Shown: piece by piece, positions 54,055 through 64,000 of the stretch | Layout: each line of letters opens with the position of its first letter | Numbering within the stretch: the stretch's first letter is position 1 | Origin: Smallanthus sonchifolius | Lineage: Eukaryota > Streptophyta > Magnoliopsida > Asterales > Asteraceae | Direction: 5' to 3' | Assembly: GCA_023525975.1 (NCBI GenBank) | Contig: CM042038.1 | Coordinates: forward strand, 11,045,272-11,109,271 | Length of the DNA stretch: 64,000 nucleotides | Notes under the pieces: generated by a model | What the model saw: the letters and a program-made list of their open reading frames with translations, nothing else | Told to the model about the DNA's origin: nothing | Databases searched by the model: none | Position numbers and translations under genes: made by a program

Positions 54055-57000
54055 TCACAACACTCTGTCCCGTTGTTCCAACACTTTCACATGTACTGAA
54101 TCATTCACCAAACTCATCTCCTGCTGCACACAAATTCAGTAGTAAATAAACACGAATAAACTAAAATGTAACCAACCCGCCATACCCAACCATTTCACCA
54201 CCCACCTCTAATACACACACGATTTACATATACGCACACGCGCACATATACATATACATATACTGTAGTGGTGTAGACGAGCTAAGTCACTCGTAATCTA
54301 CTCGAGATCGGCTAGCTAAAAACTCGAATCGAGACGAGTTTAAACGAGCTCCAGCTTTTATTGGGGTTCATTTAATAAACGAGCTCGAGCAGCCCAAGCT
54401 TCACATATCGTGCTTAGGCAGGCTCGTGAGCGTAAACGAGTTTTTTATTTATACTACTTTTATTTAATGTATTAAATATATTTATATAATAATTATTAGT
54501 ACATAAAATTATGATAAAAATAACTAAATTATAATTTTAAAGATATATAAGTTATAACCATGCATATATATATATATAGGGGAAGGTTCCACTAAGAAGT
54601 GGTTTTTCGCTAAGAAACGCTAAGAAGTGGGTCAAACGAACTCCGATTGAGCTCATTCCAGCGGCGTTGGAACCGTCTCATCGAACTCTAATCCGGACCC
54701 AAAAACCTAAACCCCCCTCCACCCGCACTCCTAAAAACCTAAACCCCCCATCCAACCCCACCCCCACCCCCCAAAAACCTAACCCCCACAAACCTAAACC
54801 CCCCACCCCCATCCCCCAAAAAAACCTAAACCATAAAATCTAAACCCTAAGGCTAAAACCCAAAAATTCAAACGTAAAATCTAAACCATAAAAGCTAAGA
54901 TGATAGAGTTCGACGAGACGGTTCCAACGCCACTGAAATGAGCTCAATCGGAGTTCGTTTGATATCGTTTCTAAGCGTTTTGGTCATTTCTTAGAGTTCT
55001 TAGCGAAAACATACTTCTTATTTGATCCTCCCCCTATATATATATATAATAATTAAATAATTAAAAACTAATAAACGAGCCGAGCTCGAGCTTGAAAAGC
55101 TACTCACAAGCTCAAGCCTAGACGAGCTCGGCTTGTTTACATCCCATATATATATATAATTGAGAGAGAGATAGACCTCAGGTTGTTGTGCGGTTTCTGC
55201 AGGAAACCAATGCATCAATACTCCTAGGTGCATCACAGCAGGTATCAATCTGAAAAGTACAGGAGTTGTCACCTGCACCAGTTGTAGTAGTTCAATTGTT
55301 AGAAACCCAAAACAAAAAATAACTTTTTTACAAGAAAAACTTATCAGAAACAATACCAGACTGAGAGCCGTTGTTCCAAGAAGAAGAAGGTACATCTTTC
55401 CCTACAAGACAAGTACGAATTAGCATTAATAGTTGTGACTAGAAGAAAAGAACACAAAATGAATTTCAAACCTCAACAAGATGAAGATTAGAGGCGCGGC
55501 TTAAAAGGACAAAAGCAAACTCTCCAATTTGAGCAAGCATAATTCCAACCTAAACAAAAATTATAAATTAATTAAAGTTATTATTATTGGATATTAAAAT
55601 TGATTGAGATCCAGACTTACAAGAAACGAAGTCTTAACGCCATATCCAAAGGCCTTGGTAACAAGGGCAGAAACTGTAGTTTTAACAACTATAACCAAAA
55701 TAACAGATGCTAGTAGTATATCCACATGACTCCACAAAAACTGTACATGTATCAGCATTCCAATGCTGGATAGAAATAGAGCTGCAAATAAGTTGCGTAT
55801 GGGCTCCACCTACAATAAAAGACAAGTTATCACTTTTGAAATTTCTTGTTACAATAAGCATGCATGCATGCAAGACCATTACCTGATCTAAAGTATGTTT
55901 CGCAAAATCCGTAGTAGAAATCATAACACCGGCCACAAAAGAACCCAGCTCAAGACTTAGCCCCAACTTGTCGCTACACTGAAAATTAAAAAAATACAAA
56001 ATTATTTAAACATAGTATTTGAAATACACGATTTAAGGTAGGATATTGGATTCAATGGATATTTAGATCTATAAAGAAAAAGGATGATAAGATTATTTAA
56101 CCTACCCAAGCAGATAATAAGCAGAAGGCCACAGCAGCCAGCTGATAGAGCTCATTCGTCTGAAATCAAATTTAAGAAAACATACAAGTAGCAAAGTCAA
56201 TTTAAAAATTAAAATAGAAAAACAATATTCAAGGCTTTGTAAAGGTTATTGCGAAGGGGATAATGAAGTGAAACTGGTATAACTTACTTGAGATGATAGT
56301 TGCACCATCAGCTTGAGAAACCGGGGCATGAATGACCATGTCAAAAGTGATGCACCAAAGAGATATGTTGATAAAGTCATCAGCCTGAGGTAAACAACAA
56401 GAAAGTTAAGTTATACAAATGATTTTGCTTGTACCTACGGTTGGCAGAATGGGTAGTAGGGTAACAAGTCAAAATGGGAAATTTTTGGTATGGGTTAGGT
56501 TGACCCAAAGCACTTTTTTGATTTTTTTTTTCTTTTAACTTTCTATAAATTATTATTGTGTCATGTATTGTTATAAAGACAATATTATTTCAATGATAAT
56601 CTAACTTTCTGAATAAAATAAATTAGGCGGTTTTATGCATGAAAATACACTTCCCTCATCTTCCAGCCTATTCTATTCGTTTGACCATTAACGTGAATAT
56701 ATGAAATTTACACCACTACTCCACTAGTTGCAACTCTATTTCTTTTCTAACTTCATAAGACTTTATTAGTTTGAAATGAAAAGCACAAGTGTCTAATTTA
56801 ACAGAATTATGTCTTCAATATCACTCCCAATAAACAAACTGACAAGGTTGTCACTCCATATAAAAAAGGCCCAAGTGAAAGACTCACACTCTTCCCATTG
56901 AGACCATCCCCTGTAAAATCCCACTGTTGCCACCCAGAACTGGCAGCAAAGCAAATAGTAGACCAACAGCACAGTCCTGAAAGATGCAAGACAGCAAAAT

Positions 57001-60000
57001 GAAGCAAAAAAATAAAAAATAATAATAATAATAGGACTTGCAGCAAAAGCATTTCTTTATTAATTCTAACTATATATGTACTCCTCCAATCAAGAAAAGT
57101 AGGGTTATTTTTCTCAACCTGAAAAATGAGTGTACCAATAGTGACTTGACCATGAAGGGCAGTGTTGTTATTTTTCTCAACCAAAAATTTCACCACCTGA
57201 ATACAAAGGAAAAATATAGAAATTATTCCCAGACTAAATCAATTAGCAAAACAGACGATAAAGGAGTTGGCAAGTATTGATCAGGCGACAAACCACTAAC
57301 CACTGCTGTTGATGACATTGACAAGAAACAACCAACAAAAACACCCTCTGACAGCTCTGCTCCACATAACTGTTCACATCAATAAATTAAATCAACAAAC
57401 ATTCTCTTAATTAAAAAAGTGAAGTTTACCACAAATAAGAAGTTTGTAGAAGTACCATGGCCATTGTTCCACACAAAAACATAAGAATAAGTATTTGAAG
57501 TAAACCTCCAAGAACAGCTACAGGACCCACAGCTTTTAGCTGCATTAGAAACAATATGATGACAGCCTCACTACAAGAACCTTTTGCATAAAACTTAAAA
57601 GAAAATACTGGAGTAGTTATTAAACCTTTGGCATAGAAAACTCGAGTCCTAGAGCAAATAAAAGGAACACCACACCAAACTGAGCAAATGTTTCAACCTG
57701 TACCATCTCATTAACGTACTTCAAGCCACCAGGTCCAACCAGGGAACCCGCAAGAAGATATCCAACAATAACCTAGCAAAGCCAACATGGAACAAGCCAG
57801 CAAGGTACAATTAACTCAGCTTGAAGCTCAAACAATATTATCAGAAGTGGGAAAATGGGTAGGTCAATGATTTGAGTAATGGTCAAAACATGTTTTGGTA
57901 CAGAGCAGGTCAGGGTGACCCAAAACTCTTGGCTTTCTCATGAATAATTAGTGTTGATTGTCAAATATTACAAAAGTTATATTATTTAATAATAATCAAA
58001 TTTTTTTTAAAAGAAATAATTTATGAGGTTTTATGCATTAAAAATACACTTAGGGTGACTTTCAATTATTTTCCTATTTAGGTTTTTTTTTTTAAATTAT
58101 TTTACCGGTCGAGGATAGGACTTCGTAAGATTAGAAGGGGGGTGTCTTAGCTTTAACTTAGGAGCTTAGTAGCTTTATCCTATGAGTTTAGTGACTTTAT
58201 CTTACGAGATTAGTTCAATCTTGACTTGTGGTGGTCTGTGTATGTTACCCTTTTCTTGGTTACGTGTATCAACGATGTTGCCTGTTATTTTTTCACTTTT
58301 CAAACACTTACACCTTTTCATCAGTTACTGTTATCGGTAGCTATCCTTATGTTGTCGTAAAGAACTCCATTGTTCTAGTATACTTTTCAGGTCATATCGG
58401 ATTTGAAGAGCTGGAGGTCTCCTTGGAAGCAGACGTTCTATCTTCTGAGATAGAGATATGGTGTCCGACATCCTACCCTCCCTATTGGGTATGGTTGTTG
58501 TTATTTTACCGCTCAACTTGTTTACTTTACAGTTAATTTAACCCATTAGAGAGAACATAGCCCAAATCCACCAATTAATAAGTAAATGGGTCGAAATTGC
58601 CACCTCCAAACAGAATTGTCTCTAACATAAACTACAAACATGTAATACTTCAAAAACAGAATACAAACCGGTTGCCCAAGGCAGGAACAAATAATTCCAC
58701 CAATAGCAGCAGAAACAATGATTACCACCAAATCTGAAATCAGCCTATAGACATGAAACACGAATAACCTCTGTTATTATAAGAACAATATCAACTTGAA
58801 ACCTAGGACAACCAGCTTTTCATCAACAAATCTACCTGAAACTCAAAGATTCATTCAAAAAGTGAGTATATGAACATACAAAAGATCTGACCTTACATCT
58901 ACTTGAAGTATTGGATATTTAGATTTCTTGTTTGATATTACAAACACGTTGTCCTGAAATTTTCAAAACATATAATTAGGTACCAAAAGGTAGAAAGTGA
59001 AGCAAAAACATCAATATCATGTTCTATTGTCAGTCACCTGTTTGTCTATAAGTGTCTGTGTGCCATCATCTTCACTGTCAAGAAAAACAAAATGCAAAAA
59101 AAAATTATCAACGGATGAAAAATAAAAACGTAGAGGCATTTGGGCAGTGGAAAACCAGAGATGTTCTGCCGCACTAACTTTTATTGATTGTGTATTACAT
59201 TTGTACACACGGTAACCACACTCAGATACTCACATTGCCTCTTGAGTGTCATTTGTATTGGTCTTTTCATGAGTGATTTTTGCAACAGTCTCCAGTACAG
59301 CCTGCAAAACATCATATTAATTGAATTTTCCAAGTTTAAAACTGTTCGAACCGATCCATAAACAAATGTAATTAACTATGATATTTGCACTTCTTCCAGA
59401 AAGATATTCTTACTTCTTGATCAGCGACACTGCTGTTGAAACTACTTTGAGCAGAACCTAGCATTATGGGAAAGAATAATTGCCATGAGATGCCAACCAA
59501 ACACTGAAAAACAAGCATGCCAAAGAAAATATTTGGACTGAAAAAGTGCAAAACAATTACTTCACAGTGACATAATGTAGAAGTCAAGTTCTATATACCA
59601 ATAAAAAGATTGTTGAGAAGTGTATAAGTTTGACATTTATACCTTTGCGTATTTAATATCATCTCAGCTAGCTTAAAGATTAAAATAGCAAGGTGAAATT
59701 TACCGAAAGTTGCTTACTCTGGAACCAACTTGTTGCACTTATTATTTATCAAATATCCAGAAAGCAAACATTAACATTTCTATTAAATAAACACAATAGC
59801 TTTAGTGATCCTTAAAGCACTATGAACTTGAATTTTTTTCTTTTGGCTAGCCCACCCTAAGAAGTCCACCAACAACCGGACCCGTGGCGACATGGGAAAG
59901 GTAAATCGCGTAAACCACAGACAAAGACACGTAGTCCAGGATTTGATCCATGGACCTCCGCTTTATGCTGCATGTCCCAACCACTAAGCTACCATTGCGG

Positions 60001-60989
60001 GGACATGCAGAAACTACAAAAGTATGTGTCTTCTCTTTCATAGGAAAAGACACAATTTACGAAAATGCTTCAGTTGATAGGATCAGACAAATATGCAAGG
60101 TAAGAAACAACTAGAAACTACTGCTACAAAAAGATATGTGCATTTTTTCCCCTTTAATCCATGTCTTTTCTTTGACTAAATATAAAGATAAGACATAGCA
60201 CATATGTGAATGAAAAGAGTGTCCAAACAGATAATGCAATTTGCTCATAGGCCAAAAAATCCTCATCTTCACTAAACTTCAGCTGAAAGCATCATCTTAT
60301 ATGTATATACCAATTATCAAGTATTTCATTACTAGAAAGATAAATCGAGTATCAAAAGGTTTATATCTGATTTTCTCTGTATTAAATTACATTTCCATCA
60401 AGCAACAGGCAACAACTCACTTTACTCCACATATAAGAACTGATTCACAGTCCAGTTTTCCAAGATTTACCCAGACATTTGAGTCTCAGCATATACTAAT
60501 TTTCAAAATTGTAAGCCATAACCAGATCTATACATTCATGCATTCTGAAAGCAGTTAGGATTAATCCAAAGGTCAAATTATAAAAAGAAATCCGGATAGT
60601 AACGGTTAATAATCGGCTGTAATATAACAAACTCGTAAAATTTGAAGAACTGAATTAACTTGTTACACCTTCAAATTCTCAACACAGAACAACATGAATT
60701 CCGAAAATAACGCAGATCATGTAATATAAGAAAGCAATAATAAATCTCATTTACCATCAGTTGACTCATTCTCCGAGAATTCCTTCTCTAAAACGCGATC
60801 GAACATCTTGGCGATACTAGCGTCGCCGGTCTCCGGCGCCGACGAATTAACTAAAGTTCCATAAAATCGTTCTCTAGTTTCCTGATCAGATCTCGCGGAA
60901 ACTGAGATCCTTGCGCAAAACGAGATAACGATTAACACGGATAAGAGATAAAGAAATCGGCCATCTCGTTTGGCGCAAACCCTCGCCAT
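54055..60989 (-). CDS. KEA: K+ efflux antiporter of the KEA4/5/6 type
   Basis: Nineteen exons (minus): 60755-60989, 59414-59457, 59234-59301, 59038-59074, 58892-58953, 58669-58744, 57626-57772, 57456-57539, 57301-57369, 57119-57196, 56888-56976, 56288-56384, 56106-56159, 55883-55978, 55621-55809, 55472-55549, 55357-55401, 55177-55272, 54055-54123; about 570 aa. An N-terminal signal-like segment (FLYLLSVLIVISFCARIS) is followed by an acidic loop with IAKMFDRVLEKEF, then the cation/proton exchanger fold: GQPVIVGYLLAG, FGVVFLLFALGLEFS, FLSMSSTAVVVKFL, GTLIFQDCAVGL (the Q-D ion-site motif spans an exon junction), LGSFVAGVMIST and GEFAFVLLSRASN. The C-terminal KTN domain of KEA1-3 is absent, as expected for KEA4-6, which act in Golgi/TGN/prevacuolar K+ and pH balance. 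The last exon is the least certain part. Confidence 0.9.
54271..55145. mobile_element. TIR element rich in GAGCTCG, in the last KEA intron
   Basis: The left end GTGTAGACGAGCTAAG pairs with the inverse of GAGCTCGGCTTGTTTACATCC; both arms have CTCGAGC/ACGAGCTC blocks. A smaller MITE is nested at 54579-55034. A relative lies at 62205-62660. Its left edge is about 150 bp from the proposed last KEA exon and its right edge about 30 bp from exon 18. Confidence 0.6.
54579..55034. mobile_element. MITE with 130-bp inverted repeats and C-rich core
   Basis: The left arm GGGGAAGGTTCCACTAAGAA pairs with the inverse of TTATTTGATCCTCCCC; arms share AACGAACTCCGATTGAGCTC, GCGTTGGAACCGTCTC and CGAACTCTA. The core (54710-54860) is a C-rich CCTAAACCCC array reminiscent of telomeric repeat but irregular. 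TA runs flank both sides. Confidence 0.7.
58130..58510 (+). mobile_element. LINE tail fragment in a KEA intron
   Basis: The block 58405-58505 (GGAGGTCTCC, GTTCTATCTTCTGAGATAGAG, CCTCCCTATTGGGTATGGTTGTTGTT) matches the layout of the tail in CPSF160 intron 1. It lies antisense to KEA between exons 6 and 7. No coding portion is recognisable. Confidence 0.45.
59843..60003 (-). mobile_element. tRNA-derived SINE in KEA intron 1
   Basis: On the minus strand the head has a consensus A box TAGCTTAGTGG and, about 35 bp on, a degenerate B box (GATCAAATCC), then a non-tRNA body ending before an A-rich stretch (CCAAAAGAAAAAAA). The strand is the same as KEA. It differs from the SINE at 19690. Confidence 0.55.
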
Positions 60990-60999
60990 TGAAGCTGAT

Positions 61000-62200
61000 T
61001 TCAGAGGGAATGAACGAGATTCATGTGAACGGAGAAGATGAAACCCTAATCGAAAAGGAAATTTAAAGTCAAAAAGATTCCAGAAGTAGTATAACCGTTT
61101 ACGTAAATTGATGGCGAAAACAAATGGGGTTCGTTGCGATAAAATGATGAAATCGGCGATTAAAAGAAAATATTTATTCAGGCGGGATGTATGGAGACAT
61201 AAACTAACCAAAACAAAAGGTCCAAAATGCCCGATATTTTATTTATCTACATTACAAATCTAACCCATGTTCTACATCAAATAATAATTAGAGTAAATTT
61301 TGGTTTTAGTCATTTGATCATAATAATCTTTTTACTTTAATAGTTTTAATTTCAGTTTTTAAGATTTATCACTTGTCTCGATCAACTCCAAGTATCTAAC
61401 GAGATCCTCATTAAATATTGTGTGAAAAGACAAATATACCATTCGATAACAAATATACCCTAACCCATCACGACCTCGTCTCTCTCTCTTCTCAAATGTG
61501 TTTAGCCATACTACCACTGAATACCTCACGTCGGCGACACCGCCGCCTACCTCACACTGGCTATCACCGTAGATATGAGCAAAGATCGTACCCTGACAAT
61601 TCATACAAAACTGAAGGTACTGACACTGACGATTCATACAAGACTCCGGTAGAAACCAACAATTGGCTTATGGTAGAACCAACAATTGACACCGACGATT
61701 CCTTCCGGTAGAACCAACGACCTCATCTGAAGGTACGAACATTGTCGATTCATACAAAACTCCGGCAAGACCCACCATCGATGGGTCCTCTTTTTTCCTC
61801 CCCCACGTCCCAACCTGAAACTTCTCTATTCTACTTCATGTTTTTTATTTAATTATTAATAACACAATTTTGGTTGATTTATATGCAAAAGGGGAATCTT
61901 TTTATGGTGGTGGAGATGAAATCTTCAGGCTTTCAGCTTCGATTTTGACATTTCTCTATGGCTGCGACATCCACCATCACTACCATAAATGAAATAAACA
62001 CCATCTCACCTGGATGATCTCATAAGTCATAACCATTTTGGTCTTGATTTTTGACATAATAACATAACACCATCTCAAAATTAACTTCGAGTGTTAGAAG
62101 AATATAGGAAAAGCCAACGATTTTTTGGGGGGGTGTGTGTTTCAGTGGGTGAAATGGTGGTTGGTGGAGGGTTTAACATCGACGACACAAACTGTTTGGT
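61000..62200. other. KEA promoter side and intergenic region, no gene seen
   Basis: The first 200 bp upstream of the KEA ATG form its leader and promoter without a clear TATA box. From 61480 to 61800 short imperfect repeats occur (ACGATTCATACAAAACT and GGTAGAACCAAC). Frames of 90-100 codons on both strands here are low-complexity and have no recognisable homology. Confidence 0.45.
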
Positions 62201-62204
62201 GACC

Positions 62205-62660
62205 GATTTAAACGAGCCGAGCCGAGCCCGATCTCGACTACGCTTGAGCTCGGCTCGATTCGAACTTTATTTTTAAAGCTCGGGCTCCACTCGTGGGTAG
62301 TTTATCAAGCTCGAGCTCGGCTTGTTTATTATTTATTAATTAATTTATATATATTTATAAATAATTATTTCGTATAAATTTATTATAAAATTTTATACAA
62401 CATAATATATATGATTTAGTTTTTTTTATCATAATTTTATACATACTAATTATAATTTTATAAAAATATATTTAATATATTATTTAAAAAAATATATAAA
62501 TAACAGACTCGTTTAGGCTCGCGAGCCGGCTCGAGCTCGATAAGTGAAAGCTCGGGCTCGCTTATTAAACAAGTTTTTTTTTAGGCTCGGGCTCGTTTAA
62601 GATCGGCTCGATTCGAGTTTACAGAGCTGATCTCGAGTAGCTCGCGAGCCGGCTTGACTC
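62205..62660. mobile_element. GAGCTCG-rich TIR element
   Basis: The left end ACGAGCCGAGCCGAGCCC pairs with the inverse of the right end (CTCGCGAGCCGGCTTGACTC); arms contain repeated GCTCGGCTCG, and the centre is pure AT (62335-62510). Same family type as 54271-55145. It appears non-coding; target duplications are not clear. Confidence 0.55.
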
Positions 62661-63004
62661 ATTTACACCCGTACCTCTACTCGATTTTTGCTACTTTTGG
62701 TATGTGTGTAGGGTTGCAAAGAAGGGTAATTGAATGAGTAAGGTGGTGTGGATCCCAAAAAGTCTTTAATAATCTTTAAACACTGGATGGCCTTAAGGAA
62801 CAGTAATTGATTGGAACAGTTAATAAACAATATTACAGCCTTGCAATAATAAGTGTGGGTGTGATTGAAGGTTTTAGAATAAATGACTATATGTGAAAGT
62901 GATGTATTTTATTTGTTTAAAGTTTAAATTTTAAAGGTGTGCATTTTATAAAACATAGGGTTAGTGATGTTTAATTCTCAAACTTTGATCAATTTTTCGT
63001 TTCA
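62661..63004. other. Spacer, nothing recognised
   Basis: AT-rich; no ORF, RNA gene or repeat boundary recognised. Confidence 0.4.
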
Positions 63005-63430
63005 ACACGTTAACGTTTTTTTAAAGGGAAAAATACGAAAATGGACATTTTGTCCAAGATTTTTATCAAAAATGGACATGCTTATTTAGCCTACTGTTTC
63101 ATGGACATTTCACTTAACAGGCGGCTAAAGCCGGCTAAGTTAGCCGGCATAAAATTATGTGTCAACATTCCAATTGTAAAAGTACGAACCAATAAGAATT
63201 TGCACGTGTCGTTCTTAGCCGTGTCATAGCCGGCTAAAAAGGTTTAGCCGTCTTTTTGATTTAGCCGGCTAAAAACAGGTTCAGCCGTCTAACAGCAGGC
63301 TTAGCCTCCGAATTTTTTCAAAAATCGTTTTGGCTTGAGCCGGCTCCATTCACGGCTTGGCTTTTTGGCTTCTTAGTCTGCTCCTTTCGATTTTTCTTCA
63401 TTTTAGGCGGCTAAAAGTAGAACTTAGCCT
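63005..63430 (+). repeat. Field of TTAGCCGGCTAA-type repeats
   Basis: The motif AGCCGGCTAA or its variants (CGGCTAAA, TTAGCCG, AGGCGGCTAAA) occurs at least eleven times between 63118 and 63430 on both strands. The core TTAGCCGGCTAA is palindromic. The left edge (AAATGGACATTTTGTCC) also repeats as AAATGGACATGC. It may be the subterminal part of a DNA transposon; the ends are not defined. Confidence 0.5.
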
Positions 63431-63589
63431 TTTTGATTTTTTATTTTATTTTTGTTTCAGTATTTACCATTTACATTAAACCATATCAGTGTTTACCATT
63501 GTTTTTTTCCTTTTGATTCAGTTTTGTAATACATGCAAAATGTCTGTGAACATTGTAATCTATAGCGGTGGTAACTAGGATATTGTTGG

Positions 63590-64000
63590 GGGTGCCGTTG
63601 GATTGTACAAAGCGTGGTGTAATGGCAAGTATCCGAAGTGCAATAAATGTAACTTTCACCATCATGGGGCATGTGACCGGTACCGTTGCCAACGGTGTGG
63701 AAAGATGGGCCATTGGCCAAAGACTGTAGAGTAGATCTGCAGAACAAACAGACACCACCTGGAAACGCACCCAAGGGTTGTTTTGAGTGCGGTAAGGAAG
63801 GGCATTTCAAGAAGGATTGTCCGCAGTTGAGGAGAAACGGAAACGGGAATGGGAATGGCAACAATCATCAGAGTGGTAATGGAAATGGTAATAACCACCA
63901 GGGTGGAAATGGTAGTAACAACGGAAATGGTGCAAAGGGCCGAGCATTTGTGATTGGATCGGGAGAAGCTCGGAATGATCGGAACGTGGTGAACTGTATG
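63590..64000 (+). pseudogene. Ty3-gypsy gag zinc-knuckle region (runs off the window)
   Basis: Frames encode Cys-rich CNKCNFHHHGAC, then CQRCGKMGHWPK (first CCHC knuckle, about 63690), then CFECGKEGHFKKDC (second knuckle, about 63780), an Asn/Gly-rich linker of NGNGNGN type and GRAFVIGSGEARNDR leading toward a protease. A one-base loss near 63725 shifts the frame between the two knuckles. The left part of gag is missing, while pol may continue beyond 64000. Confidence 0.75.

Noticed and set aside
58892..58900. KEA exon 5 donor at 58897 (GAT|GTAAGG)
   Set aside because: It leaves no in-frame acceptor giving the conserved RLISD; the donor five bases on (GTAAG|GTCAG) pairs with TATAG|GCTG and restores VRLISD.
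61359..61711. Two overlapping 90-codon frames upstream of KEA
   Set aside because: Opposite-strand frames in short imperfect repeats, with no recognisable domain or splice context.

Overview
The window is plant nuclear DNA from a eudicot. The evidence is intron-rich genes with canonical plant splice sites, plant-only families (TRICHOME BIREFRINGENCE-LIKE, MAP65, KEA antiporter), a plant-type histone H3.1, AT-rich spacers and a dense load of plant transposon types. The retroelement proteins look most like those I know from asterids, perhaps Asteraceae; that lineage call is an impression, not a measurement.

Layout. 0-0.7 kb: 5' end of a MAP65 gene (minus). 1.1-2 kb: a LINE remnant. 3.2-9.3 kb: a complete four-coding-exon TBL (PC-esterase/DUF231) gene (minus) with a 24-bp coding minisatellite and a GC-AG intron. 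9.4-21.5 kb: a transposon-rich spacer holding two MULE-like elements (one with a perfect 9-bp target duplication), a 5'-truncated non-LTR element with a poly(A) tail, Helitron ends, a hAT element with a nested MITE, a SINE and a Pack-MULE-like element. Inside the spacer sits a small two-exon mitochondrial HSP20-like gene (12.6-13.05 kb, minus). 21.8-39.2 kb: an intact 26-exon CPSF160 gene (plus, 1435 aa) whose 4.2-kb intron 16 carries two hAT MITEs and a young LTR element that itself holds a nested solo LTR. 39.5-41.8 kb: a 2.26-kb solo LTR. 44.6-47.6 kb: a nine-exon, C-terminally truncated TPX2-like gene (plus). 48.3-49.7 kb: a TRIM-like LTR element (minus). 50.1-50.6 kb: an intronless histone H3.1 (minus). 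50.8-53.5 kb: a foldback element plus copia and gypsy remnants. 54.1-61 kb: a 19-exon K+ efflux antiporter of the KEA4/5/6 type (minus). 62-64 kb: a MITE, a repeat field and a gypsy gag fragment running off the end.

The host genes are unrelated housekeeping or cell-biology genes (wall polysaccharide acetylation, mRNA 3' processing, spindle/microtubule proteins, chromatin, endomembrane ion balance) and form no operon-like unit. The most unusual features are transposon-derived: the single-ORF LTR element whose start codon sits at the LTR/primer-site junction, the Pack-MULE-like element next to the CPSF160 promoter, and a non-LTR element with a Cys/His plus nuclease-like C-terminus. All coordinates come from reading splice sites and repeats by eye; no database search or alignment program was run.
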